Origin: Odiellus spinosus
Lineage: Eukaryota; Arthropoda; Arachnida; Opiliones; Phalangiidae
Reading direction: 5' to 3'
NCBI GenBank assembly: GCA_963920705.1
Contig: CAWUCO010000060.1
Location: 372,001-436,000, forward strand
Length of the DNA stretch: 64,000 bases
The notes below the pieces were generated by a model. It was not told the origin of the DNA, did no database searches, and worked only from the letters and a program-made list of their open reading frames with translations. Shown here piece by piece: positions 1-12,828 of this stretch (the first letter of the stretch is position 1; every line of letters starts with the position of its first letter). The position numbers and the translations under genes were made by a program.

Positions 1-161
1 TTGGGAAATTTGTAAATCTATACTTGGGAAATTTGTAAATCTATACTTGGGAAATTTGTAAATCTATACTTGGGAAATTTGTAAATCTATACTTGGGAAA
101 TTTGTAAATCTATACTTGGGAAATTTGTAAATCTATACTTGTGAAATTTGTAAATCTATAC

Positions 162-321
162 TTGGGAAATTTGTGGATAAATACTTGAGAAATTTGTTTA
201 TAAATACTTGGGAAATTTGTGGAAAAATACTTGGGAAATTTGTGGATAAATACTTGGGAAATTTGTGGATAAATACTTGGGAAATTTTTTATAAATATTT
301 GGGAAATTTGTGGATAAATAC
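162..321 (+). repeat. ATAAATAC cassette 1
   Basis: Seven monomers in order: GGATAAATAC, TTTATAAATAC (in a TTGAG monomer), GGAAAAATAC, two GGATAAATAC, the 22-bp monomer at 277-298, then GGATAAATAC. Flanking monomers return to the ATCTATAC form. It has a single TTTATAAATAC monomer, unlike cassettes 2 and 3. Confidence 0.92.
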
Positions 322-413
322 TTGAGAAATTTGTGGATCTATACTTGGGAAATTTGTGGATCTATACTTGGGAAATTTGTAAATCTATACTTGAGAAATT
401 TGTAAATCTATAC

Positions 414-528
414 TTGGGAAATTTGTAGATCTATACTTGTGAAATTTGTAAAACTATACTTGGGAAATTTGTGGATCTATACTTGGGAAATTTATGGATC
501 TATACTTTGGAAATTTGTAAATCTATAC
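414..528 (+). repeat. Conserved five-monomer module (type example)
   Basis: Five consecutive variants in fixed order: AGATC at 14-18; TTGTG with AAAAC; GG at 14-15; ATGG at 12-15; then TTTGG at 1-5. This 115-bp order recurs in all four domains, for example at 7426-7540, and in slightly diverged form at 56976-57090. It is the most widely shared higher-order unit here and probably predates the split of the domains. Confidence 0.88.
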
Positions 529-2230
529 TTGGGAAATTTGTGGATCTATACTTGGGAAATTTGTAAATCTATACTTGGGAAATTTGTAAATCTATACTTG
601 GGAAATTTGTAAATCTATACTTGGGAAATTTGTAAATCTATACTTGGGAAATTTGTAAATCTATACTTGGGAAATTTGTAAATCTATACTTGGGAAATTT
701 GTGGATCTATACTTGGGAAATTTGTGGATCTATACTTTGGAAATTAATGGATCTATACTTGGGAAATTTGTGGATCTATACTTGGGAAATTTGTGGATCT
801 ATACTTGGGAAATTTGTGGATCTATACTTGGGAAATTTGTAAATCTATACTTGCGAAATTTGTAAATCTATACTTGGGAAATTTGTAAATCTATACTTGG
901 GAAATTTGTAAATCTATACTTGGGAAATTTGTAAATCTATACTTGGGAAATTTGTAAATCTAAACTTGGGAAATTTGTGGATCTATACTTGGGAAATTTG
1001 TAGATCTATACTTGTGAAATTTGTAAAACTATACTTGTGAAATTTGTGGATCTATACTTGGGAAATTTGTGGATCTATACTTTGGAAATTTGTAAATCTA
1101 TACTTGGGAAATTTGTAAATCTATACTTGGGAAATATGTAAATCTATACTTGGGAAATTTGTAAATCTATACTTGGGAAATTTGTGGATCTATACTTGGG
1201 AAATTTGTGGATCTATACTTGGGAAATTTGTGGATCTATACTTGGGAAATTAATGGATCTATATTTGAGAAATTTGTGGATCTATACTTGGGAAATTTGT
1301 GGATATATACTTGGGAAATTTGTAAATCTATACTTGGGAAATTTGTAAATCTATACTTGGGAAATTTGTAAATCTATACTTGGGAAATTTGTAAATCTAT
1401 ACTTGGGAAATTTGTAAATCTATACTTGGGAAATTTTTAAATTTATACATGAGAAATTTGTAAATCTATACTTGGGAAATTTGTAAATCTATACTTGTGA
1501 AATTTGTAAAACTATACTTGGGAAATTTGTGGATCTATACTTGGGAAATTTATGGATCTATACTTTGGAAATTTGTAAATCTATACTTGGGAAATTTGTG
1601 GATCTATACTTGGGAAATTTGTAAATATATACTTGGGAAATTTGTAAATCTATACTTGGGAAATTTGTAAATCTATACTTGGGAAATTTGTAAATCTATA
1701 CTTGGGAAATTTGTAAATCTATACTTGGGAAATTTGTAAATCAATACTTGTGAAATTTGTAAAACTATACTTGTGAAATTTGTGGATCTATACTTGGGAA
1801 ATTTGTGGATCTATACTTTGGAAATTTGTTAATCTATACTTGGGAAATTTGTAAATCTATACTTGGGAAATTTGTAAATCTATACTTTGGAAATTTGTAA
1901 ATCTATACTTGTGAAATTTGTAAATCTATACTTGGGAAATTTGTAAATCTATACTTGGGAAATTTGTAAATCTATACTTGGGAAATTTGTAGATCTATAC
2001 TTGTGAAATTTGTAAAACTATACTTGGGAAATTTGTGGATCTATACTTTGGAAATTTGTAAATCTATACTTGGGAAATTTGTGGATCTATACTTGGGAAA
2101 TTTGTAAATCTATACTTGGGAAATTTGTAAATCTATACTTGGGAAATTTGTAAATCTATACTTGGGAAATTTGTAAATCTATACTTGGGAAATTTGTAAA
2201 TCTATACTTGTGAAATTTGTAAATCTATAC

Positions 2231-2436
2231 TTGGGAAATTTGTGGATAAATACTTGGGAAATTTGTGGATAAATACTTGAGAAATTTGTTTATAAATACT
2301 TGAGAAATTTGTTTATAAATACTTGGGAAATTTGTGGAAAAATACTTGGGAAATTTGTGGATAAATACTTGGGAAATTTGTGGATAAATACTTGGGAAAT
2401 TTTTTATAAATATTTGGGAAATTTGTGGATAAATAC
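2231..2436 (+). repeat. ATAAATAC cassette 2
   Basis: Nine monomers: two GGATAAATAC, two TTTATAAATAC (both TTGAG), GGAAAAATAC, two GGATAAATAC, the 22-bp monomer at 2392-2413, and a final GGATAAATAC. The TTTATAAATAC monomer is doubled relative to cassette 1, a feature shared only with cassette 3. Confidence 0.92.
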
Positions 2437-4023
2437 TTGAGAAATTTGTGGATCTATACTTGGGAAATTTGTGGATCTATACTTGGGAAATTTGTAAATC
2501 TATACTTGAGAAATTTGTAAATCTATACTTGGGAAATTTGTAGATCTATACTTGTGAAATTTGTAAAACTATACTTGGGAAATTTGTGGATCTATACTTG
2601 GGAAATTTATGGATCTATACTTTGGAAATTTGTAAATCTATACTTGGGAAATTTGTGGATCTATACTTGGGAAATTTGTAAATCTATACTTGGGAAATTT
2701 GTAAATCTATACTTGGGAAATTTGTAAATCTATACTTGGGAAATTTGTAAATCTATACTTGGGAAATTTGTAAATCTATACTTGGGAAATTTGTAAATCT
2801 ATACTTGGGAAATTTGTGGATCTATACTTGGGAAATTTGTGGATCTATACTTTGGAAATTTGTAAATCTATACTTGGGAAATTTGTAAATCTATACTTGG
2901 GAAATATGTAAATCTATACTTGGGAAATTTGTAAATCTATACTTGGGAAATTTGTGGATCTATACTTGGGAAATTTGTGGATCTATACTTGGGAAATTTG
3001 TGGATCTATACTTGGGAAATTAATGGATCTATATTTGAGAAATTTGTGGATCTATACTTGGGAAATTTGTGGATATATACTTGGGAAATTTGTAAATCTA
3101 TACTTGGGAAATTTGTAAATCTATACTTGGGAAATTTGTAAATCTATACTTGGGAAATTTGTAAATCTATACTTGGGAAATTTGTAAATCTATACTTGGG
3201 AAATTTTTAAATTTATACATGAGAAATTTGTAAATCTATACTTGGGAAATTTGTAAATCTATACTTGGGAAATTTGTAGATCTATACTTGTGAAATTTGT
3301 AAAACTATACTTGGGAAATTTGTGGATCTATACTTGGGAAATTTATGGATCTATACTTTGGAAATTTGTAAATCTATACTTGGGAAATTTGTGGATCTAT
3401 ACTTGGGAAATTTGTAAATATATACTTGGGAAATTTGTAAATCTATACTTGGGAAATTTGTAAATCTATACTTGGGAAATTTGTAAATCTATACTTGGGA
3501 AATTTGTAAATCTATACTTGGGAAATTTGTAAATCAATACTTGTGAAATTTGTAAAACTATACTTGTGAAATTTGTGGATCTATACTTGGGAAATTTGTG
3601 GATCTATACTTTGGAAATTTGTTAATCTATACTTGGGAAATTTGTAAATCTATACTTGGGAAATTTGTAAATCTATACTTTGGAAATTTGTAAATCTATA
3701 CTTGTGAAATTTGTAAATCTATACTTGGGAAATTTGTAAATCTATACTTGGGAAATTTGTAAATCTATACTTGGGAAATTTGTAGATCTATACTTGTGAA
3801 ATTTGTAAAACTATACTTGGGAAATTTGTGGATCTATACTTTGGAAATTTGTAAATCTATACTTGGGAAATTTGTGGATCTATACTTGGGAAATTTGTAA
3901 ATCTATACTTGGGAAATTTGTAAATCTATACTTGGGAAATTTGTAAATCTATACTTGGGAAATTTGTAAATCTATACTTGGGAAATTTGTAAATCTATAC
4001 TTGTGAAATTTGTAAATCTATAC

Positions 4024-4229
4024 TTGGGAAATTTGTGGATAAATACTTGGGAAATTTGTGGATAAATACTTGAGAAATTTGTTTATAAATACTTGAGAAA
4101 TTTGTTTATAAATACTTGGGAAATTTGTGGAAAAATACTTGGGAAATTTGTGGATAAATACTTGGGAAATTTGTGGATAAATACTTGGGAAATTTTTTAT
4201 AAATATTTGGGAAATTTGTGGATAAATAC
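4024..4229 (+). repeat. ATAAATAC cassette 3
   Basis: Same nine-monomer order as the cassette at 2231-2436, including the doubled TTTATAAATAC. The 22-bp monomer is at 4185-4206. The distance to that cassette is 1793 bp, so this copy and the preceding one are closest relatives. Confidence 0.92.
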
Positions 4230-5639
4230 TTGAGAAATTTGTGGATCTATACTTGGGAAATTTGTGGATCTATACTTGGGAAATTTGTAAATCTATACTT
4301 GAGAAATTTGTAAATCTATACTTGGGAAATTTGTAGATCTATACTTGTGAAATTTGTAAAACTATACTTGGGAAATTTGTGGATCTATACTTGGGAAATT
4401 TATGGATCTATACTTTGGAAATTTGTAAATCTATACTTGGGAAATTTGTGGATCTATACTTGGGAAATTTGTAAATCTATACTTGGGAAATTTGTAAATC
4501 TATACTTGGGAAATTTGTAAATCTATACTTGGGAAATTTGTAAATCTATACTTGGGAAATTTGTAAATCTATACTTGGGAAATTTGTAAATCTATACTTG
4601 GGAAATTTGTGGATCTATACTTGGGAAATTTGTGGATCTATACTTTGGAAATTAATGGATCTATACTTGGGAAATTTGTGGATCTATACTTGGGAAATTT
4701 GTGGATCTATACTTGGGAAATTTGTGGATCTATACTTGGGAAATTTGTAAATCTATACTTGCGAAATTTGTAAATCTATACTTGGGAAATTTGTAAATCT
4801 ATACTTGGGAAATTTGTAAATCTATACTTGGGAAATTTGTAAATCTATACTTGGGAAATTTGTAAATCTAAACTTGGGAAATTTGTGGATCTATACTTGG
4901 GAAATTTGTAGATCTATACTTGTGAAATTTGTAAAACTATACTTGGGAAATTTGTAAATCTATACTTGGGAAATATGTAAATCTATACTTGGGAAATTTG
5001 TAAATCTATACTTGGGAAATTTGTGGATCTATACTTGGGAAATTTGTGGATCTATACTTGGGAAATTTGTGGATCTATACTTGGGAAATTAATGGATCTA
5101 TATTTGGGAAATTTGTGGATCTATACTATGGAAATTTGTGGATATATACTTGGGAAATTTGTAAATCTATACTTGGGAAATTTGTAAATCTATACTTGGG
5201 AAATTTGTAAATCTATACTTGGGAAATTTGTAAATCTATACTTGGGAAATTTGTAAATCTATACTTGGGAAATTTTTAAATTTATACATGAGAAATTTGT
5301 AAATCTATACTTGGGAAATTTGTAAATCTATACTTGGGAAATTTGTAGATCTATACTTGTGAAATTTGTAAAACTATACTTGGGAAATTTGTGGATCTAT
5401 ACTTGGGAAATTTATGGATCTATACTTTGGAAATTTGTAAATCTATACTTGGGAAATTTGTGGATCTATACTTGGGAAATTTGTAAATATATACTTGGGA
5501 AATTTGTAAATCTATACTTGGGAAATTTGTAAATCTATACTTGGGAAATTTGTAAATCTATACTTGGGAAATTTGTAAATCTATACTTGGGAAATTTGTA
5601 AATCAATACTTGTGAAATTTGTAAAACTATACTTGTGAA

Positions 5640-6650
5640 ATTTGTGGATCTATACTTGGGAAATTTGTGGATCTATACTTTCGAAATTTGTTAATCTATA
5701 CTTGGGAAATTTGTAAATCTATACTTGGGAAATTTGTAAATCTATACTTTGGAAATTTGTAAATCTATACTTGTGAAATTTGTAAATCTATACTTGGGAA
5801 ATTTGTAAATCTATACTTGGGAAATTTGTAAATCTATACTTGGGAAATTTGTAGATCTATACTTGTGAAATTTGTAAAACTATACTTGTTAAATTTGTGG
5901 ATCTATACTTTGGAAATTTGTAAATCTATACTTGGGAAATTTGTGGATCTATACTTGGGAAATTTGTAAATCTATACTTGGGAAATTTGTAAATCTATAC
6001 TTGGGAAATTTGTAAATCTATACTTGGGAAATTTGTAAATCTATACTTGGGAAATTTGTAAATCTATACTTGGGAAATTTGTAAATCTATACTTGGGAAA
6101 TTTGTAAATCAATACTTGTGAAATTTGTAAAACTATACTTGTGAAATTTGTGGATCTATACTTGGGAAATTTGTGGATCTATACTTTCGAAATTTGTTAA
6201 TCTATACTTGGGAAATTTGTAAATCTATACTTTGGAAATTTGTAAATCTATACTTGTGAAATTTGTAAATCTATACTTGGGAAATTTGTAAATCTATACT
6301 TGGGAAATTTGTAAATCTATACTTGGGAAATTTGTAGATCTATACTTGTGAAATTTGTAAAACTATACTTGTTAAATTTGTGGATCTATACTTTGGAAAT
6401 TTGTAAATCTATACTTGGGAAATTTGTGGATCTATACTTGGGAAATTTGTAAATCTATACTTGGGAAATTTGTAAATCTATACTTGGGAAATTTGTAAAT
6501 CTATACTTGGGAAATTTGTAAATCTATACTTGGGAAATTTGTAAATCTATACTTGTGAAATTTGTAAATCTATACTTGGGAAATTTGTGGATAAATACTT
6601 GGGAAATTTGTGGATAAATACTTGGGAAATTTGTTTATAAATACTTGGGA
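5640..6650 (+). repeat. 506-bp (22-monomer) local tandem duplication
   Basis: A rare TTTCGAAATTTGTTAATC monomer occurs with its CpG C at 5682 and again at 6188, exactly 22 monomers apart. Both copies are followed by TTTGG, TTGTG, AGATC, AAAAC and TTGTTAAATTT monomers. The second copy has one canonical monomer fewer just after the marker. Other Domain I segments carry this block once, near 9178 and 12188. The ends are approximate. Confidence 0.8.
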
Positions 6651-6758
6651 AATTTGTGGAAAAATACTTGGGAAATTTGTGGATAAATACTTGGGAAATT
6701 TGTGGATAAATACTTGGGAAATTTTTTATAAATATTTGGGAAATTTGTGGATAAATAC
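6576..6758 (+). repeat. ATAAATAC cassette 4
   Basis: Eight monomers: two GGATAAATAC, one TTTATAAATAC, GGAAAAATAC, two GGATAAATAC, the 22-bp monomer at 6714-6735, and GGATAAATAC. The TTTATAAATAC monomer begins TTGGG rather than TTGAG as in the first three cassettes. This order is kept in the next four cassettes. Confidence 0.92.
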
Positions 6759-7402
6759 TTGAGAAATTTGTGGATCTATACTTGGGAAATTTGTGGATCT
6801 ATACTTGGGAAATTTGTAAATCTATACTTGAGAAATTTGTAAATCTATACTTGGGAAATTTGTAGATCTATACTTGTGAAATTTGTAAAACTATACTTGG
6901 GAAATTTGTGGATCTATACTTGGGAAATTTATGGATCTATACTTTGGAAATTTGTAAATCTATACTTGGGAAATTTGTGGATCTATACTTGGGAAATTTG
7001 TAAATCTATACTTGGGAAATTTGTAAATCTATACTTGGGAAATTTGTAAATCTATACTTGGGAAATTTGTAAATCTATACTTGGGAAATTTGTAAATCTA
7101 TACTTGGGAAATTTGTAAATCTATACTTGGGAAATTTGTGGATCTATACTTGGGAAATTTGTGGATCTATACTTTGGAAATTAATGGATCTATACTTGGG
7201 AAATTTGTGGATCTATACTTGGGAAATTTGTGGATCTATACTTGGGAAATTTGTGGATCTATACTTGGGAAATTTGTAAATCTATACTTGCGAAATTTGT
7301 AAATCTATACTTGGGAAATTTGTAAATCTATACTTGGGAAATTTGTAAATCTATACTTGGGAAATTTGTAAATCTATACTTGGGAAATTTGTAAATCTAT
7401 AC

Positions 7403-8340
7403 TTGGGAAATTTGTGGATCTATACTTGGGAAATTTGTAGATCTATACTTGTGAAATTTGTAAAACTATACTTGGGAAATTTGTGGATCTATACTTGGGA
7501 AATTTATGGATCTATACTTTGGAAATTTGTAAATCTATACTTGGGAAATTTGTGGATCTATACTTGGGAAATTTGTAAATCTATACTTGGGAAATTTGTA
7601 AATCTATACTTGGGAAATTTGTAAAAATATACTTGGGAAATTTGTAAATCTATACTTGGGAAATTTGTAAATCTATACTTGGGAAATTTGTAAATCAATA
7701 CTTGTGAAATTTGTAAATCTATACTTGGGAAATTTGTAAATCTATACTTGGGAAATTTGTAAATCTATACTTGGGAAATTTGTAAATCTATACTTGGGAA
7801 ATTTGTGGATCTATACTTGGGAAATTTGTGGATCTATACTTTGGAAATTAATGGATCTATACTTGGGAAATTTGTGGATCTATACTTGGGAAATTTGTGG
7901 ATCTATACTTGGGAAATTTGTAAATCTATACTTGCGAAATTTGTAAATCTATACTTGGGAAATTTGTAAATCTATACTTGTTAAATTTGTAAATCTATAC
8001 TTGGGAAATTTGTAAATCTATACTTGGGAAATTTGTAAATCTAAACTTGGGAAATTTGTGGATCTATACTTGGGAAATTTGTAGATCTATACTTGTGAAA
8101 TTTGTAAAACTATACTTGGGAAATTTGTGGATCTATACTTGGGAAATTTATGGATCTATACTTTGGAAATTTGTAAATCTATACTTGGGAAATTTGTGGA
8201 TCTATACTTGGGAAATTTGTAAATCTATATTTGGGAAATTTGTAAATCTATACTTGGGAAATTTGTAAAAATATACTTGGGAAATTTGTAAATCTATACT
8301 TGGGAAATTTGTAAATCTATACTTGGGAAATTTGTAAATA
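7403..8340 (+). repeat. 644-bp nested duplication around the five-monomer module
   Basis: The segment starting TTGGG-GG then AGATC at 7403 recurs at 8047, 644 bp (28 monomers) later. The equivalent pair in the next HOR copy is at 10392 and 11059 (667 bp, 29 monomers), and in the following one at 13243 and 14094 (851 bp, 37 monomers). All six share a private AAAAATATAC monomer about 220 bp downstream. The nesting arose before the larger HOR copies were made. Confidence 0.8.
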
Positions 8341-9564
8341 AATACTTGTGAAATTTGTAAAACTATACTTGTGAAATTTGTGGATCTATACTTGGGAAAT
8401 TTGTGGATCTATACTTTGGAAATTTGTAAATCTATACTTGGGAAATTTGTAAATCTATACTTGGGAAATATGTAAATCTATACTTGGGAAATTTGTAAAT
8501 CTATACTTGGGAAATTTGTGGATCTATACTTGGGAAATTTGTGGATCTATACTTGGGAAATTTGTGGATCTATACTTGGGAAATTAATGGATCTATATTT
8601 GGGAAATTTGTGGATCTATACTTGGGAAATTTGTGGATATATACTTGGGAAATTTGTAAATCTATACTTGGGAAATTTGTAAATCTATACTTGGGAAATT
8701 TGTAAATCTATACTTGGGAAATTTGTAAATCTATACTTGGGAAATTTGTAAATCTATACTTGGGAAATTTTTAAATTTATACATGAGAAATTTGTAAATC
8801 TATACTTGGGAAATTTGTAAATCTATACTTGGGAAATTTGTAGATCTATACTTGTGAAATTTGTAAAACTATACTTGGGAAATTTGTGGATCTATACTTG
8901 GGAAATTTATGGATCTATACTTTGGAAATTTGTAAATCTATACTTGGGAAATTTGTGGATCTATACTTGGGAAATTTGTAAATATATACTTGGGAAATTT
9001 GTAAATCTATACTTGGGAAATTTGTAAATCTATACTTGGGAAATTTGTAAATCTATACTTGGGAAATTTGTAAATCTATACTTGGGAAATTTGTAAATCA
9101 ATACTTGTGAAATTTGTAAAACTATACTTGTGAAATTTGTGGATCTATACTTGGGAAATTTGTGGATCTATACTTTCGAAATTTGTTAATCTATACTTGG
9201 GAAATTTGTAAATCTATACTTGGGAAATTTGTAAATCTATACTTGGGAAATTTGTAAATCTATACTTGTGAAATTTGTAAATCTATACTTGGGAAATTTG
9301 TAAATCTATACTTGGGAAATTTGTAAATCTATACTTGGGAAATTTGTAGATCTATACTTGTGAAATTTGTAAAACTATACTTGTTAAATTTGTGGATCTA
9401 TACTTTGGAAATTTGTAAATCTATACTTGGGAAATTTGTGGATCTATACTTGGGAAATTTGTAAATCTATACTTGGGAAATTTGTAAATCTATACTTGGG
9501 AAATTTGTAAATCTATACTTGGGAAATTTGTAAATCTATACTTGTGAAATTTGTAAATCTATAC

Positions 9565-9747
9565 TTGGGAAATTTGTGGATAAATACTTGGGAAATTTGT
9601 GGATAAATACTTGGGAAATTTGTTTATAAATACTTGGGAAATTTGTGGAAAAATACTTGGGAAATTTGTGGATAAATACTTGGGAAATTTGTGGATAAAT
9701 ACTTGGGAAATTTTTTATAAATATTTGGGAAATTTGTGGATAAATAC
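9565..9747 (+). repeat. ATAAATAC cassette 5
   Basis: Eight monomers in the same order as the cassette at 6576-6758, with the 22-bp monomer at 9703-9724. It lies 2989 bp (130 monomers) from the previous one. Confidence 0.92.
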
Positions 9748-12645
9748 TTGAGAAATTTGTGGATCTATACTTGGGAAATTTGTGGATCTATACTTGGGAA
9801 ATTTGTAAATCTATACTTGAGAAATTTGTAAATCTATACTTGGGAAATTTGTAGATCTATACTTGTGAAATTTGTAAAACTATACTTGGGAAATTTGTGG
9901 ATCTATACTTGGGAAATTTATGGATCTATACTTTGGAAATTTGTAAATCTATACTTGGGAAATTTGTGGATCTATACTTGGGAAATTTGTAAATCTATAC
10001 TTGGGAAATTTGTAAATCTATACTTGGGAAATTTGTAAATCTATACTTGGGAAATTTGTAAATCTATACTTGGGAAATTTGTAAATCTATACTTGGGAAA
10101 TTTGTAAATCTATACTTGGGAAATTTGTGGATCTATACTTGGGAAATTTGTGGATCTATACTTTGGAAATTAATGGATCTATACTTGGGAAATTTGTGGA
10201 TCTATACTTGGGAAATTTGTGGATCTATACTTGGGAAATTTGTGGATCTATACTTGGGAAATTTGTAAATCTATACTTGCGAAATTTGTAAATCTATACT
10301 TGGGAAATTTGTAAATCTATACTTGGGAAATTTGTAAATCTATACTTGGGAAATTTGTAAATCTATACTTGGGAAATTTGTAAATCTATACTTGGGAAAT
10401 TTGTGGATCTATACTTGGGAAATTTGTAGATCTATACTTGTGAAATTTGTAAAACTATACTTGGGAAATTTGTGGATCTATACTTGGGAAATTTATGGAT
10501 CTATACTTTGGAAATTTGTAAATCTATACTTGGGAAATTTGTGGATCTATACTTGGGAAATTTGTAAATCTATACTTGGGAAATTTGTAAATCTATACTT
10601 GGGAAATTTGTAAAAATATACTTGGGAAATTTGTAAATCTATACTTGGGAAATTTGTAAATCTATACTTGGGAAATTTGTAAATCAATACTTGTGAAATT
10701 TGTAAATCTATACTTGGGAAATTTGTAAATCTATACTTGGGAAATTTGTAAATCTATACTTGGGAAATTTGTAAATCTATACTTGGGAAATTTGTGGATC
10801 TATACTTGGGAAATTTGTGGATCTATACTTTGGAAATTAATGGATCTATACTTGGGAAATTTGTGGATCTATACTTGGGAAATTTGTGGATCTATACTTG
10901 GGAAATTTGTGGATCTATACTTGGGAAATTTGTAAATCTATACTTGCGAAATTTGTAAATCTATACTTGGGAAATTTGTAAATCTATACTTGTTAAATTT
11001 GTAAATCTATACTTGGGAAATTTGTAAATCTATACTTGGGAAATTTGTAAATCTAAACTTGGGAAATTTGTGGATCTATACTTGGGAAATTTGTAGATCT
11101 ATACTTGTGAAATTTGTAAAACTATACTTGGGAAATTTGTGGATCTATACTTGGGAAATTTATGGATCTATACTTTGGAAATTTGTAAATCTATACTTGG
11201 GAAATTTGTGGATCTATACTTGGGAAATTTGTAAATCTATATTTGGGAAATTTGTAAATCTATACTTGGGAAATTTGTAAAAATATACTTGGGAAATTTG
11301 TAAATCTATACTTGGGAAATTTGTAAATCTATACTTGGGAAATTTGTAAATAAATACTTGTGAAATTTGTAAAACTATACTTGTGAAATTTGTGGATCTA
11401 TACTTGGGAAATTTGTGGATCTATACTTTGGAAATTTGTAAATCTATACTTGGGAAATTTGTAAATCTATACTTGGGAAATATGTAAATCTATACTTGGG
11501 AAATTTGTAAATCTATACTTGGGAAATTTGTGGATCTATACTTGGGAAATTTGTGGATCTATACTTGGGAAATTTGTGGATCTATACTTGGGAAATTAAT
11601 GGATCTATATTTGGGAAATTTGTGGATCTATACTTGGGAAATTTGTGGATATATACTTGGGAAATTTGTAAATCTATACTTGGGAAATTTGTAAATCTAT
11701 ACTTGGGAAATTTGTAAATCTATACTTGGGAAATTTGTAAATCTATACTTGGGAAATTTGTAAATCTATACTTGGGAAATTTTTAAATTTATACATGAGA
11801 AATTTGTAAATCTATACTTGGGAAATTTGTAAATCTATACTTGGGAAATTTGTAGATCTATACTTGTGAAATTTGTAAAACTATACTTGGGAAATTTGTG
11901 GATCTATACTTGGGAAATTTATGGATCTATACTTTGGAAATTTGTAAATCTATACTTGGGAAATTTGTGGATCTATACTTGGGAAATTTGTAAATATATA
12001 CTTGGGAAATTTGTAAATCTATACTTGGGAAATTTGTAAATCTATACTTGGGAAATTTGTAAATCTATACTTGGGAAATTTGTAAATCTATACTTGGGAA
12101 ATTTGTAAATCAATACTTGTGAAATTTGTAAAACTATACTTGTGAAATTTGTGGATCTATACTTGGGAAATTTGTGGATCTATACTTTCGAAATTTGTTA
12201 ATCTATACTTGGGAAATTTGTAAATCTATACTTGGGAAATTTGTAAATCTATACTTTGGAAATTTGTAAATCTATACTTGTGAAATTTGTAAATCTATAC
12301 TTGGGAAATTTGTAAATCTATACTTGGGAAATTTGTAAATCTATACTTGGGAAATTTGTAGATCTATACTTGTGAAATTTGTAAAACTATACTTGTTAAA
12401 TTTGTGGATCTATACTTTGGAAATTTGTAAATCTATACTTGGGAAATTTGTGGATCTATACTTGGGAAATTTGTAAATCTATACTTGGGAAATTTGTAAA
12501 TCTATACTTGGGAAATTTGTAAATCTATACTTGGGAAATTTGTAAATCTATACTTGGGAAATTTGTAAATCTATACTTGGGAAATTTGTAAATCTATACT
12601 TGGGAAATTTGTAAATCTATACTTGTGAAATTTGTAAATCTATAC

Positions 12646-12828
12646 TTGGGAAATTTGTGGATAAATACTTGGGAAATTTGTGGATAAATACTTGGGAAAT
12701 TTGTTTATAAATACTTGGGAAATTTGTGGAAAAATACTTGGGAAATTTGTGGATAAATACTTGGGAAATTTGTGGATAAATACTTGGGAAATTTTTTATA
12801 AATATTTGGGAAATTTGTGGATAAATAC
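12646..12828 (+). repeat. ATAAATAC cassette 6
   Basis: Eight monomers in the standard order, with the 22-bp monomer at 12784-12805. The interval from the previous copy, 3081 bp (134 monomers), is the longest in Domain I. Confidence 0.92.

Noticed and set aside
185..207. Calling TATAAATA monomers as promoters
   Set aside because: A TATA-like octamer alone in AT-rich satellite is not enough evidence; kept as a finding and not as a regulatory feature.
8336..8341. AATAAA polyadenylation-like hexamer in a GTAAATAAATAC monomer (also near 11349)
   Set aside because: Single-base variant of the satellite, with no transcript unit to end.
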